A DNA stretch of 64,000 bases from Kitasatospora sp. MAP12-44. GTDB taxonomy: Bacteria; Actinomycetota; Actinomycetes; Streptomycetales; Streptomycetaceae. The DNA lies in the NCBI RefSeq assembly GCF_029892095.1, contig NZ_JARZAE010000004.1, positions 7,440,001-7,504,000 of the forward strand, read 5' to 3'. A program made the translations under genes and the position numbers. Below, piece by piece: positions 1 to 6,527 of the stretch (the first letter of the stretch is position 1; every line of letters starts with the position of its first letter). The notes beneath the pieces were generated by a model. It was not told the origin of the DNA. It did no database searches and saw nothing but the letters and a program-made list of their open reading frames with translations.

Positions 1-1
1 G

Positions 2-481
2 CAGCTCAAGCTGACCACCCTGCCGGGCAACGGCTACGTGGTGGCGAAGATCGCCTCGGCGGCGATGGTCACGCTGCCCGCCATCGTGGTGGTCTTCGTG
101 GTCGGCGGCGTGATGGGGGTGCACCTGTCGGCCGCGGTCTGGGTGGAGGCCACGCTGATCATCTGGTTCGCCTCGTTCGCCTTCACCGCGCTGGGCATCG
201 CGATCGGCTATGCGATTCCGCAGGACAGCGTGCAGCTGATCTCGATGATCACGTACTTCGTGATGGCGATCCTGGGCGGGCTCTGGTTCACCCTCGGCAG
301 CGGGGCGCTGGCCGACGTCGGCAAGGTGCTGCCCAGCTACTCGGCGCGTGACTACGTGATGCACCGGGTCAGTGGGCTGGACGGAAACGCCACCGACCTG
401 GTGGTGATCGCCCTCTGGGTGGTGGGCGCGATCGCCTTCGCGGGCTACGTCTACCAGCGGGACGCCAAGATCGACGAGTGA
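2..481 (+). CDS. ABC-2 type transporter permease, C-terminal part (5' end outside window)
   Basis: The reading frame is open from the first complete codon at position 2, so the gene starts left of the window; about 159 residues are visible. They contain four to five strongly hydrophobic segments (for example around AAMVTLPAIVVVFVVGG, LIIWFASFAFTALGIAIGYA and VVIALWVVGAIAFAGYV) and end in a short charged cytoplasmic tail. The pattern and the phrase MAILGGLWFTLG match the membrane subunit of DrrB/ABC-2 exporters, which pair with an ATPase usually encoded just upstream. The substrate cannot be told. A strong hairpin follows the stop codon, so this is the last gene of its transcription unit. Confidence 0.8.
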   Translation, partial: QLKLTTLPGNGYVVAKIASAAMVTLPAIVVVFVVGGVMGVHLSAAVWVEATLIIWFASFAFTALGIAIGYAIPQDSVQLISMITYFVMAILGGLWFTLGSGALADVGKVLPSYSARDYVMHRVSGLDGNATDLVVIALWVVGAIAFAGYVYQRDAKIDE

Positions 482-492
482 GCGGGGCTGGT

Positions 493-530
493 CGCTGCGG
501 GTCCCGTCCGGTCGGGCGGGACCCGCAGCG
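493..530. terminator. Bidirectional hairpin terminator
   Basis: A 14-bp perfect inverted repeat (arms 493-506 and 517-530) with a 10-nt loop lies between two convergent genes, the ABC permease and the ABM monooxygenase. No U-tract is present, as is usual in high-GC actinomycetes. Confidence 0.75.
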
Positions 531-535
531 GGTGG

Positions 536-835
536 TCAGCCGCGCTTGACGGCCAGCAGGTCGACCTTCTTGATCTCGGGGGCGGCGGCGAGGTGGGTCG
601 GCACGATCTCGAGCAGGGCGTTGGCGATCCGGCCGTTCAGGTGCGCCTCGCGGCCGTCCTCGCCGTCAAAGGTGTCGAAGACGCCGAACACCGTCTCGCT
701 CTCCCGGAACGCGAACCAGCTGACCGTCAGCTCCTCCTGCTCGGCGAGCGTCAGCGCGCTCCGCAGCAGGGCGGCCACCGCCTCGGCGTGCTCGGGCTTG
801 GCCTCGATCCGGACCCGCAGACCGATCTTCGACAT
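536..835 (-). CDS. ABM-domain putative quinol monooxygenase
   Basis: A 99-residue protein of the antibiotic biosynthesis monooxygenase (ABM, dimeric alpha-beta barrel) fold. Family features are the N-terminal strand IGLRVRIEAKPEHAEAV, the alanine/leucine-rich helix, and the core SWFAFRESETVFGVFDTFDGEDGREAHLNGRI. Relatives oxidise phenols or quinols without cofactor, or act as small dimeric binding proteins. The start at 835 is chosen because AAGGAG lies 8-13 bases upstream; the longer upstream reading frame is low-complexity and overlaps the divergent promoter. The GlxA-type regulator starts 167 bp away on the other strand and is a plausible controller. The substrate is unknown. Confidence 0.8.
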   Translation of the reverse strand: MSKIGLRVRIEAKPEHAEAVAALLRSALTLAEQEELTVSWFAFRESETVFGVFDTFDGEDGREAHLNGRIANALLEIVPTHLAAAPEIKKVDLLAVKRG

Positions 836-1002
836 GATGCGCTCCTTGCTGGTGGCTGTGCTGACTTGACGGCCGCTGGCCGCTCTGTCGCTGGTCACTC
901 GGCTGGTGACCTGGGCCGGCGGGCTGCCGGCAGCTCCGAATCTAGGCCGCCGGCCGCCGTCGGCGAAGTGTCGTGACCGGCACATCCGATACCGTTTCCG
1001 AC

Positions 1003-1998
1003 ATGCGAATAGCCGTACTCGCCCTCGACGGTGTCTTCGACTCGGGCCTCGCCTCCGTGCTCGATGTCCTCCAGTGCGCCAACGACCTGCGCGGGCAACT
1101 GCCGCAACCGCCGCCGCCCTTCGAGGTGAGCACCGTCGGCTTCGAGCGCCAGGTGCGCACCGGGGCCGGGCATTTGGTGCCGGCCGAGCCGGTGGACCGG
1201 GTGGACCGGGTGGACCGGGTGGACCGTGCGGACCGGGTGGGCGGCTGTGACCTGCTGCTGGTGCCGGCCGTCGCCGAGCGCGATCCGCAGGCGCTGGTCG
1301 AGCTCGTCTCGGGACCCGGCACCCTGGCCGCGCGCGAGCTGCTGGCGCGGGCGCAGGGCCGGGGCACCGCGCTCGCCTCGGCCTGTGCGGGCACCTTCCT
1401 GCTCGCCGAGGCGGGCGTGCTGGACGGCCGGAGCGCCACCACGACGTGGTGGCTGGCCCCGCTCTTCCGCCGGCGCTACCCGCTGGTGACGCTCGACCAG
1501 ACCCGGATGGTGACCAGCTCCGGCGGCGTGACCACGGCCGGCGCGGCCTTCGGGCACGTGGACCTCGCGCTGTCGGTGGTCCGCCGCCGTAGTCCCGCGC
1601 TCTGCGACCTGGTGGCGCGCTACCTGGTGGTGGACGAGCGGCCGTCCCAGGCCAGTTACACCCTGCCGAGCGCGCTGGCCGCGAGCGATCCCACGGTCAG
1701 TGCTTTCGAGCGCTGGGCGCGCGAGCGGCTGCACGAGCCGTTGGACGTCGGAGCGGCGGCCCGCGCGCTCGGGGTCAGCGAGCGCACGCTGCAGCGGGCG
1801 ACCGCCGGGGCGCTGGGGACGTCGCCGGTTCGCTTCGTCCAGGACCTGCGGGTCGAGCAGGCCTCGCACCTGCTGCGCACCACCGACCTGGGGATCGAGG
1901 CGATCGCCCGCCGGGTGGGTTACCAGAACGCCAACACGCTGCGCGTGCTGCTGCGTTCCCGGGCTGGGCTGACGGCCGGTCAGCTGCGCCGGGGCTGA
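1003..1998 (+). CDS. GlxA-family transcriptional regulator (DJ-1/PfpI domain plus AraC HTH)
   Basis: A 331-residue regulator with two parts. Residues 1-180 form a DJ-1/PfpI (class I amidotransferase-like) sensor: MRIAVLALDGVFDSG at the start and ALASACAGTFLLAEAGVL around the nucleophile elbow, with Cys retained in SACAG. Residues 220-331 form the AraC-type double helix-turn-helix (LDVGAAARALGVSERTLQRAT and IEAIARRVGYQNANTLRVLL). Such proteins are cytoplasmic regulators, usually activators, of neighbouring catabolic or stress genes. The ATG at 1003 begins the sensor's first strand; a GTG at 973 in frame is less likely. The divergent ABM monooxygenase is the obvious candidate target. A run of VDR repeats interrupts the sensor domain (see the repeat entry). 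Confidence 0.88.
   Translation: MRIAVLALDGVFDSGLASVLDVLQCANDLRGQLPQPPPPFEVSTVGFERQVRTGAGHLVPAEPVDRVDRVDRVDRADRVGGCDLLLVPAVAERDPQALVELVSGPGTLAARELLARAQGRGTALASACAGTFLLAEAGVLDGRSATTTWWLAPLFRRRYPLVTLDQTRMVTSSGGVTTAGAAFGHVDLALSVVRRRSPALCDLVARYLVVDERPSQASYTLPSALAASDPTVSAFERWARERLHEPLDVGAAARALGVSERTLQRATAGALGTSPVRFVQDLRVEQASHLLRTTDLGIEAIARRVGYQNANTLRVLLRSRAGLTAGQLRRG
1192..1236 (+). repeat. Five tandem copies of a 9-bp unit inside the GlxA-type gene
   Basis: Five consecutive units of gtggaccgg (the last two with single changes) encode VDR-VDR-VDR-VDR-ADR at about residues 64-78. The unit length is a multiple of three, so copy-number change would keep the frame. Confidence 0.95.
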
Positions 1999-2070
1999 GG
2001 GCGGCCTGCCGCCCCGCGTCGGCGTTCGTGTTCGTGTTGCGTAGGCGTTGGCTCAGGCGTGGGCGGAGGA

Positions 2071-2559
2071 TCAGGCGTAGTTGGTGGCGGGGGTGGTGGC
2101 GTAGCGGCTCATGGTCTCGATGGTGGCCTGCGTGGTCAGTTCGCCGTGCTCGGCGAGGGTGTCGCGCAGGTCGCGGAAGTACTGCACGTACAGGTCCGGG
2201 GTGAAGGTGTTGAGCAGGACGACCGGCTGGTCGCCGGGGTTGGCGAAGGTGTGCGGGACGCCCGGTGGGACCATGACCAGCGTGCCCGTCGGCGCTTCGT
2301 ACTCGTCGTGGCCGACGGTGAACACGGCTGTGCCGGAGACGACGTAGAAGCCCTCGTCGTGGTCGGAGTGCCGGTGCTGGGGCGGGCCGGCGCTGTGCGG
2401 GGCGAGGGTGATCTCGCCGATGCCGAGACGGTGCGAGGTCGTGCCGCCGTCCTCCAGGATGCGCATCCGGGCCGGGCCCAGCTGGATCACCTCGCCTGCG
2501 TCGGGTGCGACAACCGAGACGGTCGAGGCGGGTGATGGAGTGGGCGAGGCATCGTTCAT
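2071..2559 (-). CDS. Single-domain cupin protein
   Basis: A 162-residue cytoplasmic cupin. The first motif is visible as PPQHRHSDHDEGFYVVSG (metal ligands H, H and E) and the second as GTLVMVPPGVPHTFANPG (ligand H). A final helical segment contains YVQYFRDLRDTLAEHG. Similar proteins are annotated as cupin-type quercetin dioxygenase-like enzymes or metabolite-binding cupins; the reaction here is not known. The start at 2559 has AAAGGAG 6-12 bases upstream. It diverges from a TetR gene 121 bp away, and the shared spacer has inverted repeats, so it is probably the target of that repressor. Confidence 0.82.
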   Translation of the reverse strand: MNDASPTPSPASTVSVVAPDAGEVIQLGPARMRILEDGGTTSHRLGIGEITLAPHSAGPPQHRHSDHDEGFYVVSGTAVFTVGHDEYEAPTGTLVMVPPGVPHTFANPGDQPVVLLNTFTPDLYVQYFRDLRDTLAEHGELTTQATIETMSRYATTPATNYA

Positions 2560-2572
2560 GGCCGGCTCCTTT

Positions 2573-2636
2573 ATGAGAGTATGCTCGCACAACTGTAGGG
2601 CGCTCGCGTTACATGATGCAAGTCATCTCTCATGAC
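2573..2636. promoter_or_regulatory. Divergent promoter with inverted repeats (putative TetR operator)
   Basis: GTCAT-CTCTC-ATGAC (2622-2636) is a perfect 5-bp inverted repeat around a 5-bp spacer. In addition ATGAGAG at 2573-2579 is the exact inverse of CTCTCAT at 2627-2633. The sites lie between the cupin and TetR genes, where an autoregulating TetR protein would be expected to bind. Assignment as an operator is inference. Confidence 0.5.
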
Positions 2637-2680
2637 GGTGGTGCGCTCGCTAGTTCTGTCGAGGATTGAAAGGTGGAGTC

Positions 2681-3271
2681 ATGACCATGCCGAGCACCGC
2701 GGGTCGCATGAACCAGAAACTGCGCACCCGCAGCGCGATCCTGCAGGCCGCGGCCGAACTGAGTCGCACCGGGCGCGAGGTGACCATGCCCGAGATCGCC
2801 AAGGCGGCCCTGGTCTCGGAGGCCACCGCCTACCGCTACTTCCCCGACCTGGTCAGTCTGCTGCTGGAGGCCATCGCCGATCAGCTCCCCGTCCCGACAG
2901 AGGCACTCGCGCCGGTCGCGCACTCCAAGGACCCGGCGGAGCGCGTCGCCTTCGCGACCGACTTCCTGCTGCGCCACGTGCTGGCCCGGCAGGGCGTGGT
3001 CCGCGCCATGATCGCGGGCACGGTCGCCCGCCCCGGGCAGAACCCCCGCCCGGGGCTGCGCTTCGGCCTGATCGACCACGCGCTCGCCGCGGAGTCCATC
3101 GGAGCCCCCGACCCCGCCACGCTGGTGCAGCTCAAGTGCGGTCTCGCCGTCGTCGTCAGCGCCGAGGCGCTCTTCAATCTGATGGACCTGTACGGACTGG
3201 ACTCGGAGCAGGCCATCACCAGCCTGACCTCCACCGCGGCGAGCCTCACCCGAGCCGCCCTGCAGTCCTGA
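2681..3271 (+). CDS. TetR/AcrR family repressor
   Basis: A 196-residue regulator. Residues 12-60 form the N-terminal helix-turn-helix (TRSAILQAAAELSRTG, then MPEIAKAALVSEATAYRYFPD), with the family's aromatic YRYF at the recognition helix. The remainder is an all-helical ligand-binding and dimerisation domain without a recognisable ligand signature. The ATG at 2681 is preferred because AGGTGGAG lies just upstream; another ATG at 2666 has no ribosome site. It is divergent to the cupin gene and probably controls it and itself. Confidence 0.88.
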   Translation: MTMPSTAGRMNQKLRTRSAILQAAAELSRTGREVTMPEIAKAALVSEATAYRYFPDLVSLLLEAIADQLPVPTEALAPVAHSKDPAERVAFATDFLLRHVLARQGVVRAMIAGTVARPGQNPRPGLRFGLIDHALAAESIGAPDPATLVQLKCGLAVVVSAEALFNLMDLYGLDSEQAITSLTSTAASLTRAALQS

Positions 3272-3302
3272 CGACAGTCCTGACGACAGCCCTGACGGCA
3301 GT
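3267..3302 (+). repeat. Three tandem 12-bp repeats after the TetR stop codon
   Basis: Three copies of cctgacgacagt (third with one change, second with one change) run directly over the TetR stop codon. They have no dyad symmetry and no clear function; replication slippage is the simplest origin. Confidence 0.85.
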
Positions 3303-3405
3303 CGCGCGAAAGTCGTCCCCGCCAACCCCGTGCGCCGACGCGGGGCGGCAGTCACAATGAGCATGGCAACTCGGCCGGGTGCGGCGGCAACAGGGGGACG
3401 GGTCC

Positions 3406-4335
3406 ATGGACTTGACGGATGCTCGGTTCGGTCGGCGGTCCTTCGCCCGGTCGGCGCTGGTGCTGGGTGCGGCGGGGCTCGGACTCACCCGCGCGACCAG
3501 CCGGGCGCGGGCGGCCGACCTGCCCACTGGGGCTGGCCTTCCCGGCGGGGCCGACTGGATGGGGGCTCTCGCCGGCGGCGGCTACCTGTCGCAGCTGACC
3601 ATCCCCGGGACGCATGACACCTGCTCGCGTTACGGCGGGGCGCTCACGCAGACCCAGACGCTCGCCGTGCCGGACCAACTCGCGGCGGGCGTACGGTTCC
3701 TGGACATGCGATGCCGGCTGATCAACGGAGTCTTCGCGATCCACCACGGCCCGATCTTCCAGCAGATCTTCTTCGGCGACGTGCTCAACCTCTGCCAGGC
3801 GTTCCTGGCGCAGCACCCGGGGGAGACCGTGCTGATGCGGGTCAAGCAGGAGTACTCGACCGCCTCCGACGCGGACTTCGCCGCCGTCTTCGCGGGCTAC
3901 CAGGCCAAGTGGCAGGGCCTGTTGTGGGCCGAGAACCGGATCCCGCAGCTCGGCGAGGTGCGCGGACGGATCGTGGTGCTGGCGGACAGCTCCGGCCTGC
4001 CGGGCATCCCGTGGGGTGGCGCGTCCACCGACATCGAGGACGACTACGACATCGGCACCATCTTCGAGATCGCCTCCCGCAAGTGGCCCGAGGTCTCCGC
4101 CCATCTGGACGCGGCGCGCGCCTCGACCGACTCGCAGAAGCTGTACATCACCTTCACCACCTCCTCGGGCTGGGGCCTGTGGCCGCAGCAGGCGGCCGAG
4201 GCGATGGCGCCCCGGATCAGCGGCTACCTCGCGGGCTTGAACGCCGCCGCCCGGCCGCTGCTCGGCACGGTGCCGATGGACTTCGTCACCCCGGCCACCG
4301 TCCAGCCCTTCTACGCCCTGAACTTCGGCGCGTAG
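3406..4335 (+). CDS. Secreted phosphatidylinositol-specific phospholipase C-like protein
   Basis: A 309-residue exported enzyme of the PI-PLC X-domain family, which cleaves phosphoinositides or GPI-type anchors by acid/base catalysis with two histidines. The signal is of Tat type: GRRSFARS followed by a hydrophobic stretch and an AxA-like site near residues 34-37. The first catalytic His is in LTIPGTHDTC (about H70) and the second in FAIHHGPIFQ (about H113), with the typical RFLDMRCRL strand between them. A later ETVLMRVKQEYS motif also fits the family. The start at 3406 follows a GGGGGACGG site. It is monocistronic, with no functional link to the insertion element that follows. Confidence 0.88.
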   Translation: MDLTDARFGRRSFARSALVLGAAGLGLTRATSRARAADLPTGAGLPGGADWMGALAGGGYLSQLTIPGTHDTCSRYGGALTQTQTLAVPDQLAAGVRFLDMRCRLINGVFAIHHGPIFQQIFFGDVLNLCQAFLAQHPGETVLMRVKQEYSTASDADFAAVFAGYQAKWQGLLWAENRIPQLGEVRGRIVVLADSSGLPGIPWGGASTDIEDDYDIGTIFEIASRKWPEVSAHLDAARASTDSQKLYITFTTSSGWGLWPQQAAEAMAPRISGYLAGLNAAARPLLGTVPMDFVTPATVQPFYALNFGA

Positions 4336-4360
4336 AGAGCTACCGGAGCTAATCGCAGGT

Positions 4361-4388
4361 CTCCGGCCTTCAGGCAGAGGGTGAAGCT
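4361..4388 (+). repeat. Degenerate copy of the IS right-end hairpin motif on the left side
   Basis: The 13-mer ccggccttcaggc at 4363-4375 is identical to 5953-5965 in the right end of the element, and the flanking bases are also similar (GTGAAG against GAGGAAG after the hairpin). It could be a relic of another IS end or part of the left terminus. Confidence 0.5.
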
Positions 4389-4402
4389 ATTCTGAGTGGT
4401 GC

Positions 4403-4420
4403 CCTGACCCGCAGGTCAGG
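4403..4420. repeat. Subterminal hairpin at the left side of the IS
   Basis: CCTGAC (4403-4408) and GTCAGG (4415-4420) form a perfect 6-bp stem with a 6-nt loop, overlapping the 3' end of the tnpA remnant. Subterminal imperfect hairpins are the recognition structures of single-strand IS200/IS605 transposases. Confidence 0.5.
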
Positions 4421-4688
4421 CGGGGCGGTTCTGTTGCTCGATGTATCGGCGGAGGACGCTGATTGGCGCGCCGTCGGCTGAGCCCGCGTAGGACGAGCCG
4501 GACCACAGTTTCTGTGCGCGCCAGTAGTGGCGGACCAGTTCGGCCAACTTCACTTCGATGTCCGCGCACACGTCTCGCAAAATCTCTTCCATGCGCTTGA
4601 GATGGTCGTCAGCGAACACTCACTGCCGTCATTCCGTCACGGGAACCAAGTTCACGTGAAACGAACGCGCAGTTCCTGTCTGTACGGA
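4416..4688 (-). pseudogene. tnpA: IS200/IS605 TnpA (Y1 HUH transposase), decayed
   Basis: Reading the minus strand from 4688 gives QTGTARSFHVNLVPVTE, stop, RQ, stop, VFADDHLKRMEEILRDVCAD, matching the usual TnpA start (RTGR...H.HLVFVTKYRRGVF.DDHL). Two TGA codons replace the Tyr and Gly codons of the KYRRG segment. After IEVKLAE the sequence jumps in frame to LVRHYWRAQKLWSGSSYAGS, so roughly 45 residues, including the HUH metal-binding motif (HVHLLV in relatives), are missing. The C-terminal catalytic-tyrosine segment RRYIEQQNRP remains. The protein cannot be an active transposase. Family assignment rests on the recognisable flanking motifs; the deletion size is estimated from family knowledge. 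Confidence 0.85.
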
Positions 4689-4733
4689 TGATATGACGCT
4701 CGGTCGTCGAATCGGCGGGGTAGCGTGCCGATC

Positions 4734-5972
4734 ATGCAGCTTCGGTACAGCTTCCGCCTGTATCCGACGGCTGGTCAGCGGTCCTCTCTGGCCCAGGCGT
4801 TCGGGTGTGCCCGTGTCGTCTTCAACGATGCGCTGCGGGCTCGTGAGGAGGCGCGGGCCGCCGGGCTGCCGTTCCCGAAGGCAGCCGAGCTTTCCAAACG
4901 GTTGACGGAGGTGAAGAAGACTCCGGAACGGGCGTGGTTGGGCGAGGTGTCCGCCGTGGTGCTGCAACAGTCGCTCAGGGATCTGGAGACCGCGTACGGC
5001 AACTTCTTCGCCAGTCTCAAGGGCACCCGCAAGGGGCCGAAGATCAAGCCACCCCGGTTCAAGTCTAGGAAGGACAACCGGCAGGCCGTCAGGTTCACTG
5101 CGAACGCCCGGTGGTCGATCACCGAGGGGGGAAAGCTCAACTTGCCGAAGATCGGCCCCGTGCCGGTCCGCTGGTCCCGTGCGCTGCCGTCCACCCCGTC
5201 CACCGTGACCGTGGTCAAGGACGCCGCCGGAAGGTACTTCGCCTCCTTCGTCGTGGAGACCGACCCCGACCTGTTGCCGACGACGAACGCGGCGGTGGGT
5301 ATCGACCTGGGCCTGACCCACTTCGCGGTCCTGTCGGACGGCCGGAAGATCGACTCACCGAAGTTCCTGCGCCGCGCGGAGAAGAAGCTCAAGCGTGCGC
5401 AGCAGGCCCTGTCCCGCAAGGCCAGGGGCAGCAGCAACCGCGACAAGGCCAGGGTCAAGGTCGCGCGGGCACACGCCCGCGTGGCCGACGCCCGGCGGGA
5501 GTTCCACCACCAGCTGTCCACCGTCCTCGTGCGCGAAAATCAAGTGCTCGCGGTCGAGACGCTCTCGGTCAATGGACTCACCCGGACCCGCCTGGCCAAG
5601 TCGGTGCATGACGCTGGATGGTCCGCGTTCGTTGACATGCTGGAGTACAAGGCCAGCCGCCACGGACGCGAGCTGATCCGGATCGGTCGGTTCGAGCCGA
5701 CCTCTCAGGTCTGCTCGCATTGCGGGATCAAGGACGGCCCCAAGCCCCTCCAGGTCCGCGAGTGGACCTGTGGGGACTGCGGGACCGTCCACGACCGGGA
5801 CGTCAACGCAGCCCGGAACATAGCCAAGGCCGCAGGACTTGCGGTCTCAGCCTGTGGAGCGCAGGTAAGACCAGGACTCGTCCCGGCGCCGCGCGGTGAA
5901 GCAGGAACCCACCCGGACGCCGCGCGCTCCGCGCGCAGCGTGGAGGGAATCACCGGCCTTCAGGCCGGTTGA
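4734..5972 (+). CDS. tnpB: TnpB RNA-guided endonuclease of an IS200/IS605 element
   Basis: A 412-residue TnpB. The N-terminal helix-turn-helix region reads MQLRYSFRLYPT...LAQAFGCARVVFNDAL. The split RuvC nuclease retains all three acidic residues: Asp in VGIDLGLTHF (about 191 from this start), Glu in LAVETLSV (about 275) and Asp in HDRDVNAARN (about 356). The zinc ribbon is complete, with CSHC and CGDC. The ATG at 4734 matches the conserved MQLRY start; a GTG at 4725 in frame is also possible. TnpB proteins are guided by an RNA from the element's right end and cleave DNA next to a short target-adjacent motif. Nothing in the sequence suggests inactivation, in contrast to the ruined tnpA. Confidence 0.93.
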   Translation: MQLRYSFRLYPTAGQRSSLAQAFGCARVVFNDALRAREEARAAGLPFPKAAELSKRLTEVKKTPERAWLGEVSAVVLQQSLRDLETAYGNFFASLKGTRKGPKIKPPRFKSRKDNRQAVRFTANARWSITEGGKLNLPKIGPVPVRWSRALPSTPSTVTVVKDAAGRYFASFVVETDPDLLPTTNAAVGIDLGLTHFAVLSDGRKIDSPKFLRRAEKKLKRAQQALSRKARGSSNRDKARVKVARAHARVADARREFHHQLSTVLVRENQVLAVETLSVNGLTRTRLAKSVHDAGWSAFVDMLEYKASRHGRELIRIGRFEPTSQVCSHCGIKDGPKPLQVREWTCGDCGTVHDRDVNAARNIAKAAGLAVSACGAQVRPGLVPAPRGEAGTHPDAARSARSVEGITGLQAG

Positions 5973-5981
5973 GGAAGTCAA
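5800..5981 (+). ncRNA. Predicted omega-RNA (reRNA) overlapping the tnpB 3' end
   Basis: In TnpB systems the guide RNA scaffold is made from the tnpB 3' end and the IS right end, and the guide is the flanking DNA. Here the end GAATCACCGGCC-TTCA-GGCCGGTTGAGG-AAGTCAA (5948-5981) has the same layout as the ISDra2 omega-RNA end (GAATCAC, hairpin, GTGAGGTTCAA). A guide would then start at 5982, inside the 3' part of the neighbouring S4-domain gene. The 5' limit given is a rough guess; only the last 34 nt are supported directly. Confidence 0.6.
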
Positions 5982-6361
5982 TTGGCGGGGTTCTGGTGCA
6001 GCCGCTCCAGATCGCGCCGGTCGCGCTTGGTCGGGCGGCCGGTGCCGCGGTCGCGCAGACCGCTGGGCGCGGCGTCCCCGTGCGCGGGCGGCGGCGGGCT
6101 GTTGTCGATGAAGCACTCCACGGCGACGGCCGCCCCGACCCGCTTGCGCACGGTGTCCTTGACGACGACGATCCGCTCGCGCCCGTCCTGGCGCATCCGC
6201 ACCTCGTCTCCGGGGCGCACCGCCTGGGCGGGTTTGACGCGCTCGCCGTTGACCCGCACATGGCCGGCCCGGCAGGCGGCCGCGGCCAGCGCGCGCGTCT
6301 TGGTGAGCCGGACGGACCAGATCCAGCTGTCGACCCGAACGGTTCCCTCGTCTGTAGCCAT
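5978..6361 (-). CDS. S4-domain RNA-binding protein (HslR/Hsp15-like)
   Basis: A 127-residue protein with an N-terminal S4 domain: VRVDSWIWSVRLTKTRALAA, then AGHVRVNGERVKPAQAVRPGDEVRM. Relatives such as Hsp15 bind stalled 50S subunits or structured RNA. The basic tail GRPTKRDRRDLERL is typical of the actinobacterial family, but the last residues, HQNPAN and stop, are not: the stop codon sits at 5978-5980, inside the IS right end, and the IS-chromosome junction is at 5981/5982. The insertion therefore probably replaced the original C-terminus by a few residues without destroying the S4 domain. It diverges from the solute-binding protein gene. Confidence 0.85.
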   Translation of the reverse strand: MATDEGTVRVDSWIWSVRLTKTRALAAAACRAGHVRVNGERVKPAQAVRPGDEVRMRQDGRERIVVVKDTVRKRVGAAVAVECFIDNSPPPPAHGDAAPSGLRDRGTGRPTKRDRRDLERLHQNPAN

Positions 6362-6527
6362 CCCACGATTCTATGACTCGGACGGGTCGGCTCGCGGATC
6401 CCGCTCCCGGGCGTGCTGTGGTCGGGGCGGCGCCTTTCGCGCTTTCCCGCCCGGACGGCCGCAGGCTCGCCGTATGGTGGTGAACCGGCCCATCGGGGGG
6501 CCGAGTTGAGCAGTGGGGAGGGCGTCG

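Larger units (their letters stand above)
4403..5981. mobile_element. IS200/IS605-type element with dead tnpA and intact tnpB
   Basis: The element carries a decayed tnpA on the minus strand and a full tnpB on the plus strand, divergently arranged as in IS605-type elements. The right end is read at 5981 because GAATCAC-stem-loop-GAGGAAGTCAA (5948-5981) is laid out like the right end and omega-RNA 3' end of ISDra2-type elements. The exact left end is not visible; 4403 is the outer base of the first clear subterminal hairpin and the true end may lie up to about 40 bp further left. With its own transposase destroyed, it could move only by TnpA supplied in trans. Confidence 0.75.

Noticed and set aside
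1999..2014. Short GGGCGG/CCGCCC hairpin after the GlxA-type gene
   Set aside because: A 6-bp stem is too weak and too common at this GC content to call a terminator.
4775..5521. A 248-codon minus-strand frame over tnpB
   Set aside because: Shadow of tnpB, which has conserved catalytic motifs in the other strand; no domain or start signal of its own.
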